DNA of 64,000 nucleotides from NCBI GenBank assembly GCA_963743875.1, contig CAVURM010000001.1, forward strand, positions 124,001-188,000, read 5' to 3'. This stretch comes from RHKX01 sp963743875. GTDB lineage: Bacteria > Actinomycetota > Thermoleophilia > Solirubrobacterales > 70-9. Shown piece by piece: positions 17,904 through 25,982 of this stretch; position 1 is the first letter of the stretch; each line of letters begins with the position of its first letter. Both the position numbers and the translations under genes were made by a program. A model generated the notes under the pieces. That model was not told the origin of the DNA, did not search any database, and saw only the letters and a program-made list of their open reading frames with translations.

Positions 17904-19619
17904 ATGGTCGAGCGAGGCCGAGCGGTCGAGGAGCTCGCCGCCGGGCCCTTCGACGTGGTCGTGATCGGCGGCGGTATCACCGGTGCAGGAGTTGCCCTCG
18001 ACGCGGCATCCCGAGGCTATTCCGTCGCGCTGGTTGAGCGAGCCGACTGGGCGATCGGGACCTCGAGCCGGTCCTCGAAGATGGTCCACGGCGGGCTCCG
18101 CTACCTACAGAATTTCGACCTGGGACTCGTCCGGGAGGCACTGCTGGAGCGTCAGCTGATGGTTCGACTGGCGCCCCACCTCGTCTATCCGACCCCTTAC
18201 CTGGTGCCGACACTCGGCGACGCTCGCCGGGATCGCAAGATCGGCATCGGCCTGAACATGTACGACGTGATGGCGAGCAACCGCAGCGGCCGGCGTGGGC
18301 GCCGGGCTCGCCGCGACGGCGGGACGGGGGAGTTGGAGGCCTCCAACTGGTCGCCGGATCGACATCGGACGATTCCCGGGTCCGAGGTGGTCGAGATGAT
18401 TCCGGCCCTGGCACCTCGCGACCCCAAGTCCGCCTACCTCTTCTACGACTGCCAGACCGACGACGCCCGGCTCGTCCTGACGATCCTCGGGGAGGCCGAG
18501 CGCTTCGGCACTGTGATGGCCAACCGTCTCGACGTCACGTCGCTGCTGGAGCGGGGCGGTCGGGCTGCGGGCGTCGTCTGTCGCTGCGGCGAGACCGGGG
18601 CGACAGTCGAGATCGAGGCCGCCAACGTCGTCAACGCGACCGGCGTATGGGCCGATCGGATCCGACCGGGCGAGATCCTCAACGAGACCGAGGTCCCGAA
18701 GATAGCTCCCAGCCGGGGAACCCATGTGACCTTGCCGCTGGAGCTGCTGCCGCTCAACGAGGCGGCCTGCATCGTCCCGGCCGGCGCGGATCGGACGATC
18801 TTCGTCCTGCCCTGGTGCGGCCGGGTGCTCGTGGGGACGACCGACAACGACTACGAGGGAGACATCGACCACGTCCGGCCGGGCGACGACGACATCGCCT
18901 ACCTGCTGGAGGCGGTCAACAACTACTTTGGGACCGACCTCGGCCGCGGCGACCTGACCGGCGCCTACGCCGGTGTCCGGCCCCTGATCTCCACCGGTGA
19001 TCCGAAGAAGTCGGTCGACATCTCCCGCAAGGCGGAGCTGTATGAGACCTCCTCGGGAATGCTGACCATCACCGGCGGGAAGCTGACCACGTGGCGCCGG
19101 ATGGCGAAGTCGGTGGTCGATCGGATCGCGATGCGCGAGGACCGCGAACTCCCCTGTCACACCTCCGAGATCCCGCTCGGGATGGAGGCGGGCGACACGG
19201 ATCTGACCCCTCCGCCCGGAGTCGACCGCGAGCTCCTCCCCGAAGGGTGGAGCGCCCAGCTCGCGTTTCGCTATGGGCATGCCGCCAAACAGGTTCTCGC
19301 GGTGGCCGCCGAGCGGTCGGAGCTCGCGGCTCCGATCGTCGAGGGCCGGCCGGACCTGTTGGCCGAGGTCGCGGTTGCCGCCCGGTTCGAACAGGCCCGC
19401 AGCCTCTCCGACGTGCTCCTGCGCAGGACCCGGCTGGCGCTGGTCGCCGCCCCGCAGTTGCGCGACCCGGATTCGGTCGCCGCCGCAGCCGAGGTTCTCG
19501 GTCGCGAGCTCGACTGGGAGCCCTCGCGAGTCAGGGCGGAAGCGGCTGATTGGCCCGCCGAGTTGCTGGACGCAGGGGCTGATCCTGCGGGCGGCGACAG
19601 TGTCGAACCTGCCGACTGA
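17904..19619 (+). CDS. glpD: Glycerol-3-phosphate dehydrogenase (FAD-dependent, GlpD/GlpA family)
   Basis: A 571-residue flavoprotein that oxidises sn-glycerol 3-phosphate to dihydroxyacetone phosphate and passes electrons to the quinone pool at the membrane. The FAD motif is FDVVVIGGGITGAGVALDAA, followed by the family signature SSRSSKMVHGGLRYLQ. Other GlpD blocks are IVPAGADRTIFVLPWCGRVL, VGTTDNDYEGD, AGVRPLI and ITGGKLTTWRRMA. The C-terminal cap domain is present, so it is full length. The ATG directly abuts the S-component stop, which ties it to the same transcript although the function is unrelated. No glpF or glpK lies nearby. Confidence 0.92.
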   Translation: MVERGRAVEELAAGPFDVVVIGGGITGAGVALDAASRGYSVALVERADWAIGTSSRSSKMVHGGLRYLQNFDLGLVREALLERQLMVRLAPHLVYPTPYLVPTLGDARRDRKIGIGLNMYDVMASNRSGRRGRRARRDGGTGELEASNWSPDRHRTIPGSEVVEMIPALAPRDPKSAYLFYDCQTDDARLVLTILGEAERFGTVMANRLDVTSLLERGGRAAGVVCRCGETGATVEIEAANVVNATGVWADRIRPGEILNETEVPKIAPSRGTHVTLPLELLPLNEAACIVPAGADRTIFVLPWCGRVLVGTTDNDYEGDIDHVRPGDDDIAYLLEAVNNYFGTDLGRGDLTGAYAGVRPLISTGDPKKSVDISRKAELYETSSGMLTITGGKLTTWRRMAKSVVDRIAMREDRELPCHTSEIPLGMEAGDTDLTPPPGVDRELLPEGWSAQLAFRYGHAAKQVLAVAAERSELAAPIVEGRPDLLAEVAVAARFEQARSLSDVLLRRTRLALVAAPQLRDPDSVAAAAEVLGRELDWEPSRVRAEAADWPAELLDAGADPAGGDSVEPAD

Positions 19620-19647
19620 GCACCCCGCCTATATCCTTCCCCGCCCC

Positions 19648-21030
19648 ATGGCCCCCACACTCCAGAAGCGCCACCTGTCCGAACTTCACAAGCTCGCCGC
19701 CGATCTCGGCATCGAGCGCTACCGCCTGCTCGGCCGCGAAGAGCTGATCGACGCGATCACCGAACGCGACCCCGACGCAGCCGAGCGCGAGCTCGAGCCG
19801 GGGGCCGGCGACGCATCCGCAGCGGACGAGCCCCGCGAGCAGCGCCCGCGCCAGCGAGGCCGTCGCTCCCAGGGAGGGCGTTCCGGCAGGCGCCGCGAGG
19901 GTGGCGGTCGCGACGAGGCCGGCCGCGACACGGGCGATGAAGCAGCGGTGGATGCCGAGGACGAGACCGGCGAACCGGTTGTCGGCGTGCTCGACATCAC
20001 CCCGCGGGGGCATGGTTTCATCCGGCTCTCAGGGCTCGATTCGGCCGAGGAGGACGTCTACGTCTCGCCGTCTCAGATCCGTCGCTGCGAGATGCAGCGT
20101 GGCGATGAGGTCGCCGGTCCGGCCCGCAAGCCGCGTCGCGGCGAGCGCTATCCGGCCCTGATCCACGTCGACACGATCAACGGCGTCGAACCGGGTTCCG
20201 ATCGACCGCGCCTCGGGGATGCCACCCCCGTGCACCCCAGTAGGCGGATCGCGCTCGTCCCCGGGCCCGAGGCATCGGCCGAGGACGTGATCCTGCTTCG
20301 GTCGATCGACCTGTTCAACCCGCTGGCCCGCGGGCAGCGGGTCCTCGTCGACGCCCGCCCGGGCTCCGGCAGGACCACGCTTCTGCGGGCGCTCGCCGGC
20401 GCCGTCTCGCAAGCCGACGACATCGAGCTCGTCGTCCTGCTGATCGACGAGCGACCGGAGGAGGTCGCCGCCTGGCGCGCCGCCGCGCCCGATGCCGATC
20501 TTGCCGTCGCCACGGCTGAGATGCGTTCGGGTGAGCAGCTTCGCCTGGTTGAACTCGCTTTCGGTCGCGCCAGCAGGAAGGCCGAGGCGGGGGAGGACGT
20601 CGTTCTGCTGGTCGACTCGATCTCCCGGATCGCCGTCGCGTCGGACGATCCGGGAAGGGTCAAGCCGATCTTCGGCGCCGGGCGGGAGACTGCCGAGGAG
20701 GGCGTCGGCTCGTTGACGGTGGTCGCGACCACGCTCGGCGACGGGGGTGAGGACCAAGGGGGCGTCGAACGCACCCTCGAAACGACGGAGAACTCACTGC
20801 TCGTGCTGGACCCAGGCCTCGCGGCCGCGGGGATCTACCCGGCCATCGACTTCACGGCATCCCGGATATCCGGTGAGGAGCACATCCGAGACGCGGCCGA
20901 ACTGGATACGGTCCGGAGGCTTCGTCGGAGCCTCAGTGCGCTCTCCTCGGAGGACCTGGCCGCCGAGATTCGACGGCTGATCGAGGATTCACCCGACAAC
21001 GGCGCCCTGATCGCCTCGCTCTCCGGCTGA
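19648..21030 (+). CDS. rho: Rho-family transcription terminator homologue with Walker A Lys replaced by Arg
   Basis: A 460-residue Rho-like hexameric helicase. It has the N-terminal Rho_N helix bundle (LSELHKLAADLGIERYRLLG), a low-complexity Arg/Gly/Glu insert typical of actinobacterial Rho, the cold-shock RNA-binding domain (ITPRGHGFIRLS) and the RecA-type motor. The catalytic block LLIDERPEEV and Walker B VVLLVDSISRI are kept. The P-loop reads DARPGSGRTTLL, so Arg242 (codon AGG, 20371-20373) sits where the ATP-binding Lys is expected. The R-loop region ASRISGEEHI is also divergent from the usual SGTRREELL. Either this is a second, specialised Rho or its ATPase has been altered. Spacing to glpD is 28 bases. 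Confidence 0.82.
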   Translation: MAPTLQKRHLSELHKLAADLGIERYRLLGREELIDAITERDPDAAERELEPGAGDASAADEPREQRPRQRGRRSQGGRSGRRREGGGRDEAGRDTGDEAAVDAEDETGEPVVGVLDITPRGHGFIRLSGLDSAEEDVYVSPSQIRRCEMQRGDEVAGPARKPRRGERYPALIHVDTINGVEPGSDRPRLGDATPVHPSRRIALVPGPEASAEDVILLRSIDLFNPLARGQRVLVDARPGSGRTTLLRALAGAVSQADDIELVVLLIDERPEEVAAWRAAAPDADLAVATAEMRSGEQLRLVELAFGRASRKAEAGEDVVLLVDSISRIAVASDDPGRVKPIFGAGRETAEEGVGSLTVVATTLGDGGEDQGGVERTLETTENSLLVLDPGLAAAGIYPAIDFTASRISGEEHIRDAAELDTVRRLRRSLSALSSEDLAAEIRRLIEDSPDNGALIASLSG

Positions 21031-21039
21031 GGGCCGCCC

Positions 21040-21351
21040 TTGGCTCTCGTCCTCGGGCTGATCCTCTTCGCCGTCCTCGACCCGCCGCTCGGGGCAATTC
21101 TGCTCGCGCTCGGCGCTGTGATGGAGGTTGGGGAGGCGATCTTCTGGACCCGCTACCTGAAGCGGATCAGGGTGCGGACCGGTGCGGAGGGGATGGTCGG
21201 GGAGCGGGCGGAGGTGATCGAACCCTGCGACCCTCGCGGCAGGGTTCGCCTGCGGGGTGAGATCTGGGACGCGCAATGTGACCGGGGTGCAGCCGCCGGC
21301 GAGACGGTGCGGGTGACCGGCGTGGAAAGGCTGCTGCTCCACGTGGACTGA
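21040..21351 (+). CDS. Small NfeD-like membrane protein
   Basis: A 103-residue protein with one or two hydrophobic N-terminal helices and a C-terminal OB-fold-like beta segment: GAEGMVGERAEVIEPCDP, then GRVRLRGEIWDAQC and VRVTGVERLLLHV. This is the layout of short NfeD-family proteins, which act with stomatin-like proteases or stomatins in membrane quality control. No stomatin or SPFH gene is adjacent. The start is probably the TTG at 21040, nine bases after the rho stop. The family call rests on the C-terminal pattern. Confidence 0.65.
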   Translation: MALVLGLILFAVLDPPLGAILLALGAVMEVGEAIFWTRYLKRIRVRTGAEGMVGERAEVIEPCDPRGRVRLRGEIWDAQCDRGAAAGETVRVTGVERLLLHVD

Positions 21352-21358
21352 CGCCGGA

Positions 21359-21475
21359 CCCGGCAAGGTAACTCACCTAACGGTGTCAGCCGGGGTGGGT
21401 GACGTTCCCCGGCTTGTGGGCGGTCAAACGTGCTCCACCCCTGAGGCCCTGCCGGGGTGGGTTACCTTTTCCGGC
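21359..21475. repeat. Cluster of three hairpin-forming short repeats (REP-like)
   Basis: Three copies of one 25-base theme lie in 117 bases between the NfeD-like gene and a convergent gene. Copies 2 (21389-21413) and 3 (21451-21475) share GCCGGGGTGGGT and end in CCGGC, so each can fold on itself (GCCGGGG with CCCCGGC in copy 2). Copy 1 (21359-21381) is in the opposite orientation (CCGGCAAGGTAACTCACC pairs with copy 3). It may serve as a two-way terminator or be a small non-autonomous element. No protein is encoded in 21352-21579. Confidence 0.6.
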
Positions 21476-21579
21476 CCGGAAGGCGCATTCGTCGACCGCC
21501 ACCCGGATCAATCCGCCGATCGGGCCGTGATCGCGCGGGCTCCGGATCACGACCGCGAGGCGGCAGGGGGAGTTCGGCG

Positions 21580-22044
21580 TCAGCGGCGGTAGGCGAGCGT
21601 GCGCCAGGACGGCTCGCGCGAGAGTTCGATCGGCTCGTGATCGCGATCGGGCTGGATGTAGCCGAAGGTATTCGTGCGCTCGTCGAAGACGATGTCGAGC
21701 TCGCCCTCCTTGACCCGCTGGTCGAGCCAGGCGCCGCGGAAGACGAGGCGCCGTATCCAGTGCACCAGGCTCTTCTGCGTCCCGCTGACGAGCTCCATCC
21801 AGTTGGCGTTGACGTGCTCGCCGAGGGCGGAGGCCGATTCGCGGATCTCACCGTTGACGGCGAGTTCGACCAGATCGTGCAGTTCCTCCGGGGCGAGCCC
21901 GGGATGGGTGAAATCCAGCTTCACAGCCGCCTGCTCGACGCGCTGGGAGAAATCCGCCTCGTTGAATGAGAAACGGAGCTCTCCGTACTCGAGAACGTAG
22001 TCGGAACCCGACTCGTAGTTGCCTCTGCGTGTAGCTCTTTCCAT
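21580..22044 (-). CDS. Conserved-looking hypothetical protein
   Basis: A soluble, charged protein of 154 residues with no signal peptide or membrane helix. I do not recognise the family. Visible features are YVLEYGELRFSFNEADFSQR, an acidic helix (APEELHDLVELAVNGEI) and a C-terminal part rich in aromatic and charged residues (VHWIRRLVFRGAWLDQRV). Codon use is normal for the genome, which supports a real gene. The ATG at 22044 is chosen because upstream in-frame residues are Pro/Arg-rich shadow sequence. It is divergent from the DUF192 gene. Confidence 0.6.
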   Translation of the reverse strand: MERATRRGNYESGSDYVLEYGELRFSFNEADFSQRVEQAAVKLDFTHPGLAPEELHDLVELAVNGEIRESASALGEHVNANWMELVSGTQKSLVHWIRRLVFRGAWLDQRVKEGELDIVFDERTNTFGYIQPDRDHEPIELSREPSWRTLAYRR

Positions 22045-22225
22045 GGTGGGCGACCCGTCGACGGGGTCTCCGTCAGGGGTGGACCATGTTCTCCAAAGGA
22101 GCCCCGAAGGCGCCGTGCTGAGCCCCTGGGTGAACGCAGGCTTGCACCCACGGGATCCGGGAGGAAAGCGAGAGCCGGCAGCGACGGATAGGGGCGCCCG
22201 GTCTCGGGGCGGGATTGGATGGTCG

Positions 22226-22648
22226 ATGGCTGCGATCACCTCGCGTTTCGACGGCCTGGCTCGCGGGGAGGCGGCGGGGGTCTGGGTCCCGGTGGCCCGC
22301 ACGTTTCGGTCCCGGCTGCTCGGCCTCGCCTTCCTCGAACGTGCGAACGCCGGCCCGGGCTTGCTGATTCCCGGCTGCCGCTGCGTTCACACGTTTGGGA
22401 TGCGATTCGCCTTGGACCTCGTCTTCCTTGATTCCGAAGGGTGCGAGATCCGCCGCGATCAGGCGGTCCCCTCCTGCAGGGTGGCGCTGGAGTGGGGCGC
22501 CGTCGCAGTGGTGGAGCTGCCCTCCGGCTCCCGCGACCTGGCCTTGCCGGGCACCAGCAGAGCCAGTACAGCACCGATCGAGAGCACGACGACCGCGACG
22601 GGCAGCGCCGCGTCAACGCCGTCGGTGAACGACTCCGGTGAGCCGTAG
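22226..22648 (+). CDS. DUF192 family protein with unusual C-terminus
   Basis: The first 95 residues match DUF192: VARTFRSRLLGLAFLERANA, then IPGCRCVHTFGMRFALDLVF and LDSEGCEIRRDQAVPSCRVA, ending in the conserved VVELPSGSRDLALPG. DUF192 proteins are small beta-rich domains of unknown function, often exported. Here the usual final strand is replaced by about 40 Ser/Thr-rich residues. They are read antisense to the end of the MFS gene (overlap 22459-22648), so a lost stop codon or a recent rearrangement at the 3' end is likely. Start by the ATG at 22226. Confidence 0.7.
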   Translation: MAAITSRFDGLARGEAAGVWVPVARTFRSRLLGLAFLERANAGPGLLIPGCRCVHTFGMRFALDLVFLDSEGCEIRRDQAVPSCRVALEWGAVAVVELPSGSRDLALPGTSRASTAPIESTTTATGSAASTPSVNDSGEP

Positions 22649-23913
22649 CCGCCGTTGGCGGCGAACACCGAGGCGAGTACGGCGACGCCCATCACGCCCC
22701 CGATCTCCCGGATCGCGTTGTTGGCGCCGGAGGCCTTGCCGGCTTCGATCGGCTGGACGGCGCTCAGCACCGTGGCGGCCGCCGTCGGGAAGACCAGAGC
22801 CATGCCGGCGCCGGCCATCATGAACGGCGCAATCAGCTGGGTGAAGCTGTTCGCCGGGTCGATGATCAGTGCCAGCCATCCAAGCCCGACTGCCTGCAGC
22901 GTCATTCCAGCCACCATCAGGGGCCTGGTGCCGATCCGATCCGACAGCAGTCCCGCGATCGGAGCGATGAACATCGGCATCGCCGTCCAGGGCAGGGTTC
23001 GTGCGCCGGCCTCGAACGGACCGAAACCCTGCGCGGTCTGGAAGAACTGACTGAGCAGGAAGATCGACCCGAACGTGCCGAAGAACATCGCGAACGACAG
23101 TGCCTGGGTGGAGCTGAACGCTCGCGAGCGAAAGAAGCGCATCGGCAGCATCGGTGCCTTCTGGCGCGACTCGTAGCGGAGGAATGCGCCGATCAGGGCG
23201 ACGCCGAGCCCCAGCGAGGTGAGCACGGTTGCGCTGGTCCAGCCGAGCGCCTCGCCGCGGATGATCCCGAACGTGATCCCGAAGAGACCGATACCGGCGA
23301 GTGCAAGTCCGCCCAGGTCGAGGGCCTTGTCGGGTCCCCTCGACTCAGTGAGCATCCGTCCGGCGAGGGGCAGGAGAGCCAGGCCGATCGGGACGTTGAG
23401 CCAGAAGATCCACTGCCAGGCGATCCCCTCGACGATCGCCCCCCCGACGAACGGCCCGAGCGCGACGCCGAGACCGCTGATTCCACCCCAGATACCGAGC
23501 GCCGCGCCGCGGCGCTCCGGCGGGAACGCCTCGCTGACCATCGTCAGCGTCAACGGTGTGACGATCGCCGCGCCGATTCCCTGTAGGGCCCGTGCTGCCA
23601 CGAGGGTGTCGATCGACGGCGCGAGGGCCGCGAGCGCGCTGGCGCCGGTGAAGATCGACACGCCGATCAGGAACATCCTCTTACGGCCGAATCGGTCGCC
23701 AAGCGCCGCGCCGGTCAGGAGCAGGACCGCAAACGCGAGCGTGTAGGCGTTGACAGTCCACTCGAGCGCCTCGAGCGAGCCGCCGAGGTCGGCGCGAATC
23801 GAGGGCAGGGCCACTCCGACAACGAGGTTGTCGAGTGCGGTCATGAACAGCGCGACTCCCGTGATCGCCAGTGTCCATCCGGCTCGGGTCTTGTTCTTCG
23901 TACTCATCGTCAT
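22459..23913 (-). CDS. MFS drug exporter, DHA2 family (14 TM, EmrB/QacA type)
   Basis: A 484-residue proton-coupled multidrug exporter. Family motifs are ITGVALFMTALDNLVVGVAL at the first helix (motif D1 of DHA2), LTGAALGDRFGRKRMFLIGV (motif A) and GIWGGISGLGVALGPFVGG (motif C, typical of antiporters). Fourteen hydrophobic segments can be counted. The start at 23913 (MTMSTKNK) is preferred because GAGAGGAC sits just upstream; the longer version from 23946 lacks a site. It is followed upstream by a TetR gene in the same direction, and a half-operator lies in its promoter, so it is probably repressed by that TetR. The C-terminus overlaps the DUF192 gene tail to tail. Confidence 0.88.
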   Translation of the reverse strand: MTMSTKNKTRAGWTLAITGVALFMTALDNLVVGVALPSIRADLGGSLEALEWTVNAYTLAFAVLLLTGAALGDRFGRKRMFLIGVSIFTGASALAALAPSIDTLVAARALQGIGAAIVTPLTLTMVSEAFPPERRGAALGIWGGISGLGVALGPFVGGAIVEGIAWQWIFWLNVPIGLALLPLAGRMLTESRGPDKALDLGGLALAGIGLFGITFGIIRGEALGWTSATVLTSLGLGVALIGAFLRYESRQKAPMLPMRFFRSRAFSSTQALSFAMFFGTFGSIFLLSQFFQTAQGFGPFEAGARTLPWTAMPMFIAPIAGLLSDRIGTRPLMVAGMTLQAVGLGWLALIIDPANSFTQLIAPFMMAGAGMALVFPTAAATVLSAVQPIEAGKASGANNAIREIGGVMGVAVLASVFAANGGYGSPESFTDGVDAALPVAVVVLSIGAVLALLVPGKARSREPEGSSTTATAPHSSATLQEGTA

Positions 23914-23934
23914 CGTCCTCTCTACTGCAGGTAT

Positions 23935-23951
23935 GTGATCACTCACTCACT
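23935..23951. promoter_or_regulatory. Probable TetR operator in front of the MFS gene
   Basis: On the minus strand the sequence reads AGTGAGTGAGTGATCAC. It shares the half-site AGTGAGTG with the near-perfect palindrome ahead of the neighbouring TetR gene (24563-24580). It lies 22-38 bases upstream of the MFS start, a sensible position for repression. Confidence 0.45.
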
Positions 23952-23994
23952 AATCGAAACAAAAAAAACCAAGTCGGGGTATCGGCTCGAACGC

Positions 23995-24555
23995 CTAGCC
24001 GTCCTCACCCATGCAGAGCGTCTCCGACCAGGTCGCGCTCAGTTCCGGCGCCCCGATCGCGGCCATCACGTTCATCAGCATTCCCTTCGCGAACCAGTTT
24101 CGGAGCTCCTCGTCGTCTGCACCGGAGCGCTCTGAGGCGAGGGCGTAAAGGTCCTTGAAGGTGCGCTGCGCCGCCTCGGCGATCCGCGGCTCGCCGAAGA
24201 CGACCTGGGCTTGGAGCTGAATCTGAAGCAGGACGCGGTCGTTCTCGAGCATCTCGCCGTAGGCGGTGCCCATCGCGTGCAGGACCGCTTCATCGGGACC
24301 CGCATCGTCGGCGGCATTGCGGAGGATCTCGATCATCCGGCTGCGCCCCTCGTCGTAGGCGGCCACGAAGAGGTCGGTCTTGGTCGGAAAGAGTCGGAAG
24401 AGGTAGGCCTGAGAGATCCCCGCCGCCTTCGCGATCTGGATGGTCGAAGCCGCCTTGAATCCCTGCTCGGCGAAGATCGGGAGGGCGGCCTGAAGGAGGG
24501 TCTCCCGCCTTTCGCCGGCGGTGGAGAGCGTTCTTGTCGCGTCTGCCTTAGTCAT
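23995..24555 (-). CDS. TetR/AcrR family regulator of the adjacent MFS exporter
   Basis: A 186-residue repressor. The helix-turn-helix is TIQIAKAAGISQAYLFRLFP followed by TKTDLFVAAYDE; the rest is a helical ligand pocket. The ATG at 24555 (MTKADATRT) is preferred to the one at 24579, because the latter would put the operator palindrome inside the gene. It precedes the DHA2 exporter on the same strand. Both promoters carry AGTGAGTG half-sites, so autoregulation plus efflux control by a hydrophobic or cationic drug-like inducer is the likely circuit. Confidence 0.88.
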   Translation of the reverse strand: MTKADATRTLSTAGERRETLLQAALPIFAEQGFKAASTIQIAKAAGISQAYLFRLFPTKTDLFVAAYDEGRSRMIEILRNAADDAGPDEAVLHAMGTAYGEMLENDRVLLQIQLQAQVVFGEPRIAEAAQRTFKDLYALASERSGADDEELRNWFAKGMLMNVMAAIGAPELSATWSETLCMGEDG

Positions 24556-24562
24556 TACTACT

Positions 24563-24580
24563 AGTGAGTGTGCACTCACT
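24563..24580. promoter_or_regulatory. TetR operator palindrome
   Basis: AGTGAGTG-TG-CACTCACT is an inverted repeat with two perfect 8-base arms and a 2-base centre. It sits 8 bases upstream of the TetR start codon and between the divergent or tandem promoters of the efflux genes, the classic position for a TetR autorepressor site. Confidence 0.65.
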
Positions 24581-24618
24581 CTCTTGATTTGTCAAGTCCG
24601 GATCCGGTTGGTCGGGGA

Positions 24619-25902
24619 TCAGAAGTCGGGGAATCCGATCCGCGTCTCCCCGGTCGGTGGTCCCACTGCCTCCCCGTCGGTCTTGATCCGTTCGAGCATC
24701 CGCGTCTCACGGGGGAGCAACGCCGGAAGCCAGACGATGAATGCCAGGGCCGATCCGACCGCGAGCACCTCGATTGCGCCAAGGGCGTTGGCCAGCGGTC
24801 CGGCGAGCAGGTAGCCGATCGGCAACAGGCCCAGCGAGACCATCCAGTCGTAGGAGCTGACGCGCGACAGCCGATCCGGCGGGATCCGTTCGGCCAGGGC
24901 CGTGAACCACCAGACGTCGAAAACCGAGAAGCCGAATCCCCCGACGACCATCGCCGGCAGGACGATCTCGAGTGGGGCTCCGAAGGCGAAGAACAGGGTG
25001 GAGAAGGGCCAGATCGCGGCGAGCAGAATGCCGAGTCTCAGGGGGTGCAACGGTCTCCATCGAATGCCGGCCGCTGCCCCGAAGATCGTCCCTGCCCCGA
25101 GGGCGGCCGAGACGATCCCATAGATCTCGGTGCCTCCGTACTGCTCCTTGGCGACCAGCGGCCCGAGCACGAACCACGGCGCGATGCCGACGAACAGGGT
25201 GGCGCTGACCGACAGCAGGGTCACCCATACCCAGGCCCGCGATCGGACCTCGTCGAAGCCCTCGCGAAGCTCGCCGATCAGCGACCCCCGTTCGGGGCGC
25301 TCCCGGGTCTCGCCCTTGCGGCGGCGGGGGTCCATTCGGATCAGCAGCGCGGCGCTGACGACGAAGGTCGCGGCATCGAATGCGAACGCCTCGCCGGCGC
25401 CCACGCCGAGGACCAGCGCGGTGGCCAGCGCCGGGCCGATGAACTCGCAGACGTTGTTCGACATCGACATCAGCGCGTTCGCCTCCTGGATCTCCTGCTC
25501 GGGGACCGTCTGCGGGACGACGCCGCTCGAGGCAGGGCGGAAGAAGGCCTCGGCGGTTCCGAACAGCGCCTCGATCACGATCACCTGCCAGATCTCGACC
25601 TCGCCGGTGATGATCAGCGCGGCCAGCGCGGCGTGGAGCACGAAGCGGATCAGATCGGTGAGCACCATGAGCCGATGCCGAGGCACGCGGTCGGCCCAGA
25701 TGCCGCCGATCAGCATGAAGGCCACGAGCGGGATTGCGTGCGCGGCGAGCACGAGTCCGAGGTCGGTGGCGCTTCCGGTCAGGTCGATCACGAACAGCGC
25801 CAGCGCGACGGTGACGATTCGGTCTCCGAGCACGCTGGCGAGCCCCGCCAGCCAGAGCAGCCGGAAGTCGCGGTGGCGAAGTACCTGAAAGAGCCCGCTC
25901 AT
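24619..25902 (-). CDS. MFS transporter, EntS/enterobactin-exporter-like group
   Basis: A 427-residue twelve-helix MFS protein beginning MSGLFQVLRHRDFRLLWLAG, the signature start of the MFS_3/EntS group. Other markers are GDRIVTVALALFVIDLTGSA, LIGGIWADRVPRHRLMVLTD (motif A) and FFRPASSGVVPQTVPEQEIQ. Members export siderophores, macrolides or unknown metabolites. The start at 25902 is preferred over 25935 because it begins directly with the family motif. It lies upstream of the TetR gene and is divergent from a response regulator. The TetR palindrome falls between its stop and the TetR start, so it is not obviously under that control. Confidence 0.82.
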   Translation of the reverse strand: MSGLFQVLRHRDFRLLWLAGLASVLGDRIVTVALALFVIDLTGSATDLGLVLAAHAIPLVAFMLIGGIWADRVPRHRLMVLTDLIRFVLHAALAALIITGEVEIWQVIVIEALFGTAEAFFRPASSGVVPQTVPEQEIQEANALMSMSNNVCEFIGPALATALVLGVGAGEAFAFDAATFVVSAALLIRMDPRRRKGETRERPERGSLIGELREGFDEVRSRAWVWVTLLSVSATLFVGIAPWFVLGPLVAKEQYGGTEIYGIVSAALGAGTIFGAAAGIRWRPLHPLRLGILLAAIWPFSTLFFAFGAPLEIVLPAMVVGGFGFSVFDVWWFTALAERIPPDRLSRVSSYDWMVSLGLLPIGYLLAGPLANALGAIEVLAVGSALAFIVWLPALLPRETRMLERIKTDGEAVGPPTGETRIGFPDF

Positions 25903-25982
25903 CCGGGTGATTGTCAGCACGGATCGCCCGTTCACGCCGCCCGGGGGCGAGGGCGGGCCTTCCGGGGTTGTCAGGGGCGAAG

